Both the position numbers and the translations under genes were made by a program. Shown here piece by piece: positions 1 to 10,769 of a DNA stretch of 64,000 bases (position 1 is its first letter; each line of letters starts with the position of its first letter). The notes beneath the pieces are model-generated. The model ran no database searches. It worked only from the letters and a program-made list of their open reading frames with translations, and was not told the DNA's origin. This DNA comes from Geosiphon pyriformis (taxonomy: Eukaryota; Glomeromycota; Glomeromycetes; Archaeosporales; Geosiphonaceae). The stretch covers positions 665,145-729,144 of the forward strand of contig JAAOMT010000697.1 in NCBI GenBank assembly GCA_016748015.1. Reading direction: 5' to 3'.

Positions 1-40
1 TCTTCTTTCTTTTTTTCTCTGTATTTTCTAATTTTTTTAG

Positions 41-1167
41 ATCTTTTCTTATGAGGGGCATACAGGAAACGTGACGGCTGTCGCTTTTCATTGTGAAGGC
101 AAATGGATGGTCACAGGCAGCGAAGATTGTACGCTTAAAATTTGGGATACAAGGTGCTCAATTATTCTCTCAACTTTTTCTTAATCATTATATCCTAATT
201 AGCTGTCTAACTGTTACTCTAACCTTTTCTGTATACTCAGGGCATCATCAATACAACGAAATTACGATCATAAATCACCTGTCAATGATGTCGCGATCCA
301 TCCCAATCAGGGTGAATTAATATCTTGTGATCAAAAAGGTAGTATTAAGATCTGGGATCTTGCAGAGAATTCGTGTACACATGAATTGGTAAGTCCCTCT
401 GTTAATTCTTGTAATGAGGTCTTTTCTATTCAACCTCTACTTTTCTTTTTTCTTTTTTTCTTTTCCTAGGTTCCAGAGGATGATGTACCTGTAAGATCAG
501 TGACTGTGGCAGTTGATGGCTCAATGTTAGTTGCTGCTAACAATAAGGTATTAAGAATTCTGACTGTTTTTTCTTTCCTATGAAATTTACAACTCATTTA
601 TATATTGTCTGCTTTGTTAAGGGTAATTGCTATGCGTGGAAAATGTCTAATACACGTGATTTTACCGATTTGCAAGCAGTTGCAAAATTTTCTGCTCACA
701 ATAAATATATTACGAGATGTTTGCTGAGTCCAGATGTAAAGTACGTATTATTTGGTGAGTTTTAATTTTGTGAAATTTATGATCAAAAACTTTCTACATT
801 AGACATTTGGCAACATGTTCAGCAGACACGACCGTAAAAATATGGTCAACAGCTAATCATGAGTTCAAGCTGGATAAGGAATTAAAAGGGCATACACGTT
901 GGGTGTGGGACTGTGCATTTTCAGCTGACTCTGCATATTTGGTCACAGGTTAGTTAGTTAGTTATATTTATTTTTTATTTTTGCAACAAGAACTGTCTCA
1001 AAAAAAATAAAAAAATCCTTATTTTTTATGATTTCCCTTTTTAAGCATCATCCGATCAATTAGCCAGACTGTGGGAATTACAGCAAGGGGAAACCATAAG
1101 GCAATACAATGGTCACCATAAAGCAGCTATTTGTGTTGCTTTAAATGACTTGTCTATTGGTAACTGA
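41..1167 (+). CDS. LST8: LST8, WD40 subunit of TOR complexes (5' end outside window)
   Basis: WD40 beta-propeller protein that binds the TOR kinase domain in TORC1 and TORC2 (family knowledge). Six exons are visible: 41-153, 241-388, 470-547, 622-740, 803-948 and 1046-1167, all with GT-AG introns of 62-97 nt, and the phases join cleanly. The spliced product reads through WD repeats such as [30 protein letters not shown] and [11 protein letters not shown], with WD-type ends KIWDTR, KIWDLA and KIWS. The N-terminal first repeat(s) lie upstream of base 1. The product ends ..[17 protein letters not shown] at a TGA, about where LST8 proteins normally end. No breaks were seen. I am sure of the family because the inter-blade sequence matches LST8 rather than a generic WD40 protein. 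Confidence 0.95.
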
Positions 1168-1994
1168 AATGAAATGGTGGGATTGAATAATGGAAAAAGA
1201 TTGCTGACTTGAATATCTTTTTGGTGAAAACATTTTAACGGCAAGTCATAAACTTTATATCTCATTCATTTTATTTACAGCGTAAGCTCATTGGGGCTTG
1301 CCGTTTCAAGAAGATATAGGCAGATGCCTAGTGTTTTTAATTAAATGAGGATTTTACTTTCATAAGTATATAATTTTTTTGGGTGTCTTCATGCCTATGT
1401 AATGAGTGATTGTCGAAACTGATCAAAGTGTTTCATGCATTTAGAAGTCTCCTTAAGACCAACCAGGGTGGTGGATTAATATCCAAGAGCCATTTTAAGT
1501 TAATTATTCATCTCATTCTTGAATAAAAGACCTTTATTCGATGATGTCGAATTTCCGTTTGAAATTCCCTAAGGCTGTGACCAATAACTTCTACAATCTA
1601 AAACTATCGTAAAATAATACACACCAGATAATTCCTTTTTGTATTCAGAGTGGCCTTCCTATTAATAGACATATTAATTTATAAATATTCGAATTTGGTT
1701 CAAACGCAAAAAATCAACAAGAATTGGAATTCTTGGATTAATCAGAACAATTTTTCCCCACAACAACAACAACAACAACAACCTAGATGCTGAGGCCTGT
1801 CAAAAACGACCAATCGAATACCACTATCTATTATCTCAAATTACAAATTTAAATGAGATACATTTAATGATGATTGTCCAATGTACCATACTATATATAC
1901 CCAAATATAACTTGTAAAATGCTGCTCAAAAATGAAATTGATTTTTTGACTTCACTTTTTTTTTGAGTCCCCGAAGAATCACTTGAAATATAAA
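1168..1994. other. Intergenic spacer LST8-ATP7
   Basis: No gene recognised in this 0.8-kb spacer. It contains a (CAA)n microsatellite at about 1760-1782 and presumably the LST8 3' UTR and the ATP7 promoter, but no convincing core-promoter element stands out. Confidence 0.6.
1760..1782. repeat. (CAA)n microsatellite
   Basis: About eight tandem CAA units in the LST8-ATP7 spacer. Seen directly; no function inferred. Confidence 0.9.
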
Positions 1995-2704
1995 ATGGCC
2001 TCAACGCGTGCAGTTGCAGCTCTTGACTGGTCAAAACTTACTGTGTCACTAGGCTTACAAAAAGAGACTGTAGCAGCATTGTTAGCCTTCCGTAAGCGTA
2101 ACGAAGAAGCCAAGCGAGTTGTGTTTGGGTTAAAAGAGTCACTAAAATCCGAACTTGATTTTGACCACTACCGCAACATATTAAAGAATAAAGGGCTGGT
2201 AAATGAGGCGGAAAAAGTTTATAAAAATCTCAAACCGACCAAAGTCGATTTGGCGGCACAACTGAAAGTCATTGAGACTTTTGAGAAAAAGGCCGTAAGT
2301 TTTAAATTTTATTTTTGACTAGCGTCCATCTTTGTCCGCTTTTTTTGAGCCAAATATGGCAAAATAAACTTTTTTCCCAAATTTGAGTATACACATAATT
2401 TGGATTGATTTCAAAAGGTGGAAAGAGCGAAAAATACAGCAGCAAGATTTGATTCGGAGCTTCGAGATCTCCATCTTACCTTATCCAACATTCAAGATGC
2501 TAGACCATTTCCACAACTTACGGTAGGTTAATTTCTTTTTATATTGTCCGTGCAGTAATGTATTGTAATTCAATTAATATAATTTTACAATCTTAGGTTG
2601 ATGAGGTTGCTCAAGCTGTACCGGAGATTGATGTTATCGTGGAAAAAATGGTAAAGAAGGGTGTGTGGGATGTGCCAACATATTCAGAAAAATTCGGAGT
2701 ATAA
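1995..2704 (+). CDS. ATP7: Mitochondrial F1Fo ATP synthase subunit d
   Basis: Peripheral-stalk (stator) subunit d, which helps hold F1 to Fo in the inner mitochondrial membrane (family knowledge). Three exons, 1995-2294, 2418-2522 and 2597-2704, with GT-AG introns give 170 residues, close to the about 174 of yeast Atp7. Recognisable family stretches are the N-terminal LDWSKLTVSLGL, then DFDHYRNILKN, KVIETFEKKA, the IQDARPF segment and the C-terminal VEKMVKKGVWDVPTYSEKFG. The first ATG, at 1995, is chosen because MASTRAVAALDW fits the family start; the frame is open a few codons upstream but has no ATG there. It lies tail to tail with the sugar transporter, about 200 bp away. No defects seen. 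Confidence 0.95.
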
Positions 2705-2906
2705 ATTAGTTACTTTTCATGGAGCAAGGTGACATCAAGTATGTGAACTTGATTTTGATTGTCCTGAATAACTTGCTAGGCAAGTTTATTTAACAAGGCT
2801 AGAATTTATTCCAAGATGTTTGCGTCCGTTTTTGGTTGTTTCCTTCCGTATATCAAGAATAATTAATAAATAATGAGATAAAGAACTTGGCTATCAATTT
2901 TCTTAT

Positions 2907-4634
2907 CTACCTCCATTCTTCCCAGACCCTTTCCACTGTTTTCCCTTTGGTTTCTGGGACGTAACGTTTTACGGCCCAGAATGATACAAACAATAAAGCA
3001 GCAAATACATAAAATACATTCCCACCCATAATTTCTCGTACATTCAGGAATAGAAGGGCAACTAAGAAATTAGAGATCCAGTTGACAGATAAACCCAGAC
3101 TTGATGCAGTGGCGGCAGCATGAGTGTCAACAATTTCAGGATTGATCAAGAAAGGAATCGGTCCTAAACCAATCGCAAAGGTTCCTACGAATGCAATGAT
3201 AGATATGGCTGCAAGCATCCCATAATCCTTGGTAATGCCTAAAGCCAATAGGCTACTAGAAATAGTCATCAAAAAAATAGAAGAAAGTAGCAAAACTCTG
3301 CGTCCAACTTTATCAATTAAGGCCGCTGATAACAGTGTTACCGCAGTATTCACAATACTGATAAATACAGTAATCAAACCACTGGATTCTGGAAAATTTT
3401 TAGATAGAATAGTGGTCGAATAGAAAATCACTGCATTGATTCCGGAGAATTGTTGAATGAATTGCAGTAATAATATAGCAATCAAAGCAGGTCGGTAATG
3501 GGAATTCTTGACGAATTTTGCCAGACTAATATCGTGACTATAATTTTGCGCGCGAAACACAATTGCAGGACTCTGATTTGATTTTCCAGTGCTATCGTGT
3601 GGCGTTGATTGATCTCCATTTTCATCATTTTGTACATCCTCACTATGGGAAGATATTAAACCCTCCAAGCCGTCATCAACAACTACGCTTTGCCATTCAT
3701 TTAGTTCAGCCCCAACATCAGTCTTTCCTCTTAGCCGTTGCAGCGACTTTTTGGCTGGATCATACCCATTAGGTAATGTAATCAGATATTTGGGCGATTC
3801 CACGACAAATCCTAGCAATAAAACTTGCACAAATGCGATGATAGCCCCAGTCAAAAGAATTAAACGCCATCCTGTAGTTGTGGAAAGGAAGAATCCTTCT
3901 ATCTGGGCAAATAATATTCCAGTGACAATACCGAGTTGATTCATAACACCTACAAATTTGATATAGTTGACACAAGTATATATAAAAAGGAAGTTCAAAT
4001 CTTGAATGATTGAAAATTTCACCAAAAGCGCCACGGTATTCTGAAGTGGATATTTCATTTAAATAAGTGGGCACAACCACCACGGCCTATTAAAATCATT
4101 GATTAGCAGGCCCCAGGATTGAGAAGTTACGGAGCTTATCACCCTGATACTTACTACACCAGACCCGATTCCAACTAAGATTCTTCCTATTATAAGTACA
4201 CTCATCGAATTAGCAAGTCCCATTAATAAAGACCCAACTCCTAAAAATATGCTATTGAACATCAAAGTCCAACGACGTCCCTTCCGATCAGCCCCCTTTG
4301 GGGCCAATAGTGACCCAAATAGACCACCCAGAGTGAATATAGAAGTCACAATAGAAAATTCAGCGGCAGTCATTGGAATGCAAGGATGGAACGGAGAATC
4401 AAATGAGGTGAGGTCCGGGTCTTTAGGGCGACCTTCACAGGAAATCACTTTTTGAGGCGTATTGAGTTCACCAATCTGCCGCGTTATTTTACAAGAAATT
4501 CGTTTTCAATTTCTTTCCAAAAAAAAACGGAGCAGAGCTTGAGACACCCTTACATGATAACCATATTGAAAAGAACTCAAAGCAATTGAAAAAGAAACAA
4601 AGAGAAGATAAAAGGTAGGGGATTGGTCCGTCAT
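2907..4634 (-). CDS. Sugar transporter, major facilitator superfamily (SLC2/HXT-like)
   Basis: Twelve-helix hexose transporter of the sugar-porter family, expected in plasma or vacuolar membrane. I rebuilt four minus-strand exons: 4634-4554, 4475-4155, 4086-4023 and 3949-2907. All junctions are GT-AG and in phase, giving about 502 residues, a normal length. The ATG at 4634 opens MTDQSPTFYLL with a helix-1 FQYGYH end; the next exon starts IGELNTPQ. Family signatures: GxxGxLLAPKGADRKGRRW (loop 2/3), VESPKYLI after helix 6, QQFSGINAVIFYST (helix 7), DKVGRR (loop 8/9) and the C-terminal PETKGKTVERVW. Helix 10 has IGLGPIPFLINPEI. Sugar specificity cannot be told from sequence; fungal glucose transporters and yeast YBR241C-type carriers are both possible relatives. 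No breaks seen. Confidence 0.92.
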
Positions 4635-6755
4635 GACAAGTTTCTTGATTCACAATTAAAATTTCAACACAAGTTGATTAAAATGATAATTTAGTTGGTA
4701 GTACTGATAATCAATCATGCAAAAACGTGGCTGACACAAATATCATAGATTAATGTGTCGAGCCTCTTTATTAAATGCAAAAATATATAAATGTGCATTC
4801 AAGTTTTGTGTTATAAGCAAAATCTACTGGCTTTTGCAAGTTGCTTTCTGCATTTAAAGCATCCAAATTATGGGTCAAAAATCACAACTTTGACAAATTT
4901 ATTATTACCATCATCACTTTTGCTTTTGACATTATAACATGAATGCAAAAAATTTTCAGTTTAAAACAGAAAAAACAAACAGTATTTTTTTTATTAAGTT
5001 GTTTTTAATTTTAGCTTTGAGAGAAAATGATTGCTTATAAAAATAGATTTTGTAAATTTGTTTTTAATTTTATTTGAATTTATTTTTTATTTTAATAAAA
5101 CAAATTTTGTAAATAACAATTTAATAAATAAATAAAAACTGTTTTAAAATAACTTTATTAATTAATATTATTTTTATAAAAAACAGTCTTTTAAATAATA
5201 TATATATTTTGTATTTAATTAAATTAAATTATTTTCAAATACAAATAAAAACATTATTTTGAATAAGCTTTTTCTCTTATTAATCTTTCAATTATAAAAA
5301 GAACAAAAAAAAGATAAAAAAATATTTTAATATTTATATTGTTTATTAATATTAAAAAAAAAATTTTGGTTAATAATAAAATAATTTTCAAAAATACTTA
5401 TTATTTTGTTTAATTTAAGAAATTTTGTTTTTTCAAAAATTTGTTTTACAATATAATAATAACCAATTATTATAAAAATTATACAATTATTTAACAGTTT
5501 TTTTAAACACATTGAAAATAAGCCTTTTTTTTATTGATTTTTTAATCATTTAAAGTTAAAAAGCTATATATTACAATTTATAAGTATAATTAAATATTAT
5601 AATTAGATTATACAATATTTTAAACCATGTGCTATAATTAAAATAATCAAATTTTATATTTAACTTAAAAAAATAATGTTAAAATTCAAAATAGTATTAT
5701 TTAAAAATATATAAAAAAAATTTTTTTATTGCTTTAAATTGATACAGTTTTCTTATCAAGTATTAATTCAATTGCATTTAATAAGAGATGCTACTCTTTT
5801 CCGTGCTTTTAACGAAGAAAATATTGGTTTAACGGAATTACGAGAAGATTCTTCTGAATTAGATGAATAATGAAGAACAGCGTCTTTTTTACCACTCATC
5901 CACTTTTGGATTAGGGTTAGCAGAACGAAACAAAGAAGCGACTTAAAAACAAATTGTTCTCCCATCAACGAAAATTTCACGAGTTATCCCATGATATTGA
6001 GATTACCAATTTCTAAGTCTCACCCGCGACTGAAGGGGGTCAGTGAATTAGTGATCAACTAAAAATGAAAGAATAAATACATTAAATGAATTGGGATATT
6101 TATCAAAGAACATTTCGTCTTCCCAATCGCGAAGCCTCGTACTGGATGTGAACTATACTTTATATAATGACGTTAATTTCTTTAAATGTACATTTTACCT
6201 GAAATTTTTATTTTGAAATTTTTAATAATCATATTAATTCCCATTGATCTTACTATATTAAGATATAAATCTATGTCCTCTTTTGAAACACAAAGTTTTA
6301 AAAACATTCTTTAGTTCACGTTAATAATACGCAACATTAGATTATTAAAATTTAGGCATAAAAATGGTTATGTGTGTCCTGATATCAAGTCTATAGTGTA
6401 GAAAAAACCTGCGTAAAAGATCTAAATTATTTTAAATGCATTATATTTATTTCCTGGTTCATGTTTAGAAAGTGAGCCACACTTAAAGGATTAAATATAT
6501 ATATACGTATACATCAAAAACATTATATCTTAAATTTTAATTGAAATTATGCACTTTTTTAAAATTACATGAAGAAATTTTACAAACAATAAACCTCTTT
6601 TTCATTCTAAAGCATTCAAACGAAATAAATGAACTAACGAACGAATGAATAAAATGAATTCCCCAGAAAGCAAAACTAAAAAATCCATGTCTGTTTTAAA
6701 TTGCCATATATATTCTGAATGGCTTCATTATTATATTGTGCATCTTTCACTTCAT
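4635..6755. other. AT-rich spacer between transporter and kinase genes
   Basis: About 2.1 kb of very AT-rich DNA with homopolymer runs, densest at 4970-5760. No transposon domain, tRNA or conserved coding exon was recognised except the weak small ORF at 5768-5980, which sits in an island of more balanced composition (about 5770-6180). Confidence 0.6.
5768..5980 (-). CDS. Possible small protein with one N-terminal hydrophobic helix
   Basis: A 70-codon ORF beginning at an ATG. Residues about 7-25 form a hydrophobic stretch (EQFVFKSLLCFVLLTLIQ) followed by a polar, Lys/Arg/Ser-rich tail. It lies in an island of higher GC than the surrounding spacer, which is the main reason to list it. No family recognised and no introns or partner genes visible. 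It could equally be a chance ORF or a single exon of a larger gene. Confidence 0.25.
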   Translation of the reverse strand: MKFSLMGEQFVFKSLLCFVLLTLIQKWMSGKKDAVLHYSSNSEESSRNSVKPIFSSLKARKRVASLIKCN

Positions 6756-9373
6756 CTATTCAAAGTTAAACGCCAAATCCAACTCTGAAAAAAGGCCTTT
6801 ATATTAAAAAAAATTTCAAAGATTAAATAATAATAATTAAAAAGCTTACCGTTTTCAGAAACTAAAGGGCTTGAGATTTTTTGACTCTTATCATGGTTAG
6901 CACCTTGTATCGTTTTGTAATTAAATCTTTTTTTACCGATAGATTCATTTAAGTTACAGTTGTCGCGAGCAGCAATAACTCTTTGTTGAATTTCTTCCGC
7001 ACTATCACGGGAATGCGGTTTATCATCCCAATTTTTTTCAATCATTTCCTGAATACATTGAGGTGTATGCTTTTGGATTGGGAGGCGCCTTCCCTGAATT
7101 GTATATAATTGAATGGACATAGGATCTTTAATACCATTCCACGGTCTTTCTCCTGAAATAATTTCCCAGGAAATAATCGCACAACTATAAATATCGCTAT
7201 ATTTCGTGTGAGGCGACAAGTTACAAATTTCAGGCGCTAGGTATCGAACAACACCAAAAATTTCCCCAGGCTGTGGAGAGTAATTGGCAGGACGACATAA
7301 TCCTAGGTCAGCAATGGCAACTTTTAAGGAGTTTGATTTTAATACAAGGATATTTCCAGGATGTAAGTCGCCATGCACCAGATTTGAATCATGTATAAAT
7401 CTTAGACCACTAACGATTTGGAAAAGAATACGAAGAAACATTTCCCAAGTAAGAGTGTTTTCGTTCATCTTGAGAAAAGCTCTAAGGTCCCCGTGTTCCG
7501 CAAATGGTAAAACCATAATAAATTCATCGGTTATGATATCTTTGGTTATTCCATAGCATTCAAGAATGTATTTGCAAGAGGCATTTGTAAGATGCGCAAT
7601 AAACTATGGAAATATAGTTTTTAGGGTTAGAAAAAGAAATTAGAATAATAAAGATCACATAAATTTCTTAAAAAGAAATACCTCATCTGAATTAATATAT
7701 TTAATATTTTGGCTATTTTTAAGATATTTTAAAGCAACCTTTGTGACTCCAGTTCGTTCATACTTTTGAATTTTATTGTCCCAAAATAGAATTCTACCGT
7801 TCTTCCATCTACCTTCTTTAACAATACCAAATCCTCCCACTCCCACCTTATCTAAAAATTCGATCTCGTCAGGAGAAATCCATTCCAGACAGCCTCTGCA
7901 GTTTTCAGAATTTCGCTGTGTGTATAGGATATACTGATCAATATTATGATTTCCACTTTTCCATGTGTCCCAAATCTGTGAAAATCGTGATGTTTCACAA
8001 GATCCACACCAAAGTGGATCTTTTAATGCTCTATAGCATTCTAGACATTTCGGCAATACGGCTTTAAAGGTATCATCACTTTTATCAGTATCACAAAATG
8101 GACATATAGGAGATCCACTAATAATTATATCCAATTTGCCACATTTAAAACACTTGAATTCATCTGAAAGCTGGTCAAAGAAAGCTTCAAAATCTAAAAA
8201 TTCTCCTTTCAAATTATCTCGGTATTTAAAGCCTCGATTTTGGAATCGTAAAATGTTATATTCCGGATTGTCTTGATCTTCTAAAGTAAGGTTATGGACA
8301 TTCAAACAAGGAAAATCACTTCGATTTGCCTCTGCTGCTTTCAAATAGAGTTTAAATGCTTTTTCCAAGTTTTTTGTGGTTCCCCATCCATTTTGATAGC
8401 ACCATCCAAGGTTATATTGTGCATTTTGATTTCCTGCCTCTGCTGTTTTTAACCAGAATTCAAATGTTTTTTCTGGATTTCTCATTGTTCCCCATCCATT
8501 TCGATAATACGTTCCAATACTGGTTTGTGGACTCGGATTTCCCACTTTTTCCAGATCTTCAGTTGTTTCCAATCGAATTCTAAGACCCATTTGTCCAAGT
8601 AAAGATCCCGCCTCTGCTGCTTTTGAATAGAGTTCAAATGCTTTTTCTAAGTTTTTCGTCGTTCCTTCTCCATATAGATAACATGTTGCAAGATTAGTTT
8701 GTGCATTTATATCTCCTGTCTCTGCTGCTTCTGAATAGAGTTCAAATGCTTTTTCCAAGTTTTTCGTTGTTCCACATCCATTATCATAACGAAGTGCAAG
8801 ATTGAATTGTGCACCTGGATCTCCCGCCTCTGCTGCTTTTGAATAGAGTTCAAATGCTTTTTCTAGGTTTTTCGTTGTTCCACATCCTTTATGATAACAA
8901 AGTGCAATATTAGTTTGTGCATTTGTATGTCCTGTCTCTGCTGCTTTTGAATAGAGTTCAAATGCTTTTTCTAAGTTTTTCGTTGTTCCCCATCCATTTA
9001 GATAACATGTTGCAAGATTAGTTTGTGCAATTGTATGCCCCGCCTCTGCTGCTTTTGAATAGAGTTCAAATGTTTTTCCTCGATCTTGTGAAGTACCGAT
9101 TCCATTATTATAACAATAACCTAAGAAGAATTGTCCAAAAGAATCTTTTGCCTTCGCTGCTTTCTGATATTCTAAAAATGCTTTTGTTAAATTAGGAATA
9201 GTTCCAATCCCATGTTCTAAACAAAAGCCGAGCAAAATATTGTCTATCGAACGCTTTGGACTTTTATTATTCAAGCAATTGAATAAGTCTTCAGGAGTTT
9301 TCTGATTGCGCACAAGATGATTTTTAACTAAGTCAGCAACTTTTGAATATTCACTAGCTGGAAAAATGGCCAA
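6756..9373 (-). CDS. Sel1-repeat protein with C-terminal tyrosine-kinase-like domain
   Basis: Probable cytoplasmic signalling protein; partners unknown. Exons on the minus strand: 9373-7682, 7603-6850 and 6796-6756, joined by GT-AG introns (78 and 53 nt), about 829 residues. Order: eight Sel1 repeats plus one degenerate copy (to about residue 350), a cysteine-pair region (CFKCGK, CPFC, CLEC, CGSC) that probably binds zinc, a WDTWKSGN linker, then the kinase. The kinase has the glycine loop GVGGFGIV, VALKYL with the ATP-binding Lys, catalytic HGDLHPGN, DLG in place of DFG, YLAPEI and SDIYS. HGD for HRD and DLG for DFG are typical of this family in Rhizophagus. The open frame runs up to 9406 with no ATG (position 9373 is TTG) and an in-frame TAG follows, so the true start may be in an unseen upstream exon, or the 5' end is damaged. 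Confidence 0.85.
8356..9150 (-). repeat. 108-nt tandem repeats encoding Sel1 units
   Basis: The 36-residue Sel1 units are also a DNA repeat: the same octamer recurs at 8613, 8721, 8829, 8937 and 9045, exactly 108 nt apart. Flanking units are more diverged. Near-identity between neighbouring units implies recent unit duplication or gene conversion. Confidence 0.9.
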
Positions 9374-10769
9374 ACTTTCTTTGATGACTATGAATGCTCC
9401 TTCAAACTATTCGAAAGATGCTGTTTTCTTTTGAATGGATGAAGTTGAAGGAAAGATTTCCAAGCAACACAAATACATTATAAAACTTAAATATTTTGGA
9501 TAAGTAAAGAAAGATTTTTAAAGAGTTCGTCTTGTTAATAAATAAGGATTTCAACCTATAATTCCCAAAAAGGCTAGGCCTTGAAGAAATCTGAAACGCT
9601 AGAAAGTTCTGCCATAATTAAACAAATATTTAGAAACCTCTTTATGAATTTTGTCAATAATTATTATAAAAAATGCTAAACCTCGATATTCAGTAAGCTC
9701 TTGTCTTTTAAGTTAAAGCATTTTAAATAAAATGGAGATTAAATAAAGATTAAAAGGATATATTAAAGGATTCATGAAACTATAAAAAAACATTAAATCT
9801 TGTTATTTCAAAACCACTATCATTATTATTATTATTAACAAGTGTGGCCCAGCCGTAGTAAATTAATCATGCTGAGAAGCTATTCAACCAAATAATTTCT
9901 GTTCAAACCACTTTGGTAAACATTAATTCCAAGTTTATTAGCAAACTTTATTACTTAATTAAAATCTCAATTTTTATATTTACATTATCTTATTATTTTT
10001 CTTATTCAAAAAGTAACAAACTTTGGAATTTTAAAATAATTTTACTAAAATCTTTTATGTTTTTTATTTTAAGTTTATGTTCAATTACTTGCACTTAATT
10101 TATAAATTCTAAAAGCTTTTCATTATTAATTACATTAAATCAGTTTTATATTGCTAATAAAAATTCTTAAATCTTGTAAAATGCAAAACTACTTATTGTG
10201 TTATCAATTAACATAATAATATTTTTTGTGAACTAAAAGAACTTATATTTATGATGGTTTAAAATTATAATATAGTAGTGTTAAAAACCTGTTTTCTTCT
10301 GTTCTTTAAAAATAAAAAATAAAATAATTGTTGATAAAAATACTATAAATTAAAACTTTAACAAAAATCAAATTAAAAATTTTATTTAAGTAATTTTTTA
10401 TGATTTTTTAATAATTAATTTAAATTATTGTTTTAAATTTTTTAGAAATATTATTATGTTATATTATAAACTAAAATAATATAAATTATTAAATAATATA
10501 ATTTGTAAATTAAAAATTATATAAGCAAAATAAAATAAAATTAAATAATTAAGTATTAAAACTAAAACTACATATTATAATATTAATATAAATTTAATTT
10601 AAAAAAATTATAAAATAATATTTGTAATAATTATAATTATTTTTTAAATTTTATTTTTAGTTTTATTAATTGTTTATTTATTTATTTATTTTATTATTAT
10701 TATTGCTTAATATAAAACAATTTAATAAATTATTATTATTATTTTTTATTATTAATTATTTTACAAATA
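9374..10769. other. AT-rich spacer with a possible LINE 3' end
   Basis: No gene recognised. At about 9826-9860 a (ATT)n run adjoins a short GC-richer stretch (AACAAGTGTGGCCCAG) resembling the end of the LINE tail at 45905-45925 in minus orientation, so a very short LINE insertion may lie at about 9826-9900. From 9990 to 10760 the DNA is almost pure A/T. Confidence 0.4.

Noticed and set aside
1860-1885. ATGATGA near 1868 as a C box of a snoRNA
   Set aside because: No paired D box with terminal stem was found at a suitable distance.
5980-6060. tRNA-like stretch with CACCCGCGACTGAAGGGGGT
   Set aside because: No cloverleaf with T-loop consensus could be folded.
8356-9150. Regular 108-nt repeats as a CRISPR array or satellite
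   Set aside because: They are coding and in frame with the Sel1 motif of the kinase gene; there is no repeat-spacer structure.
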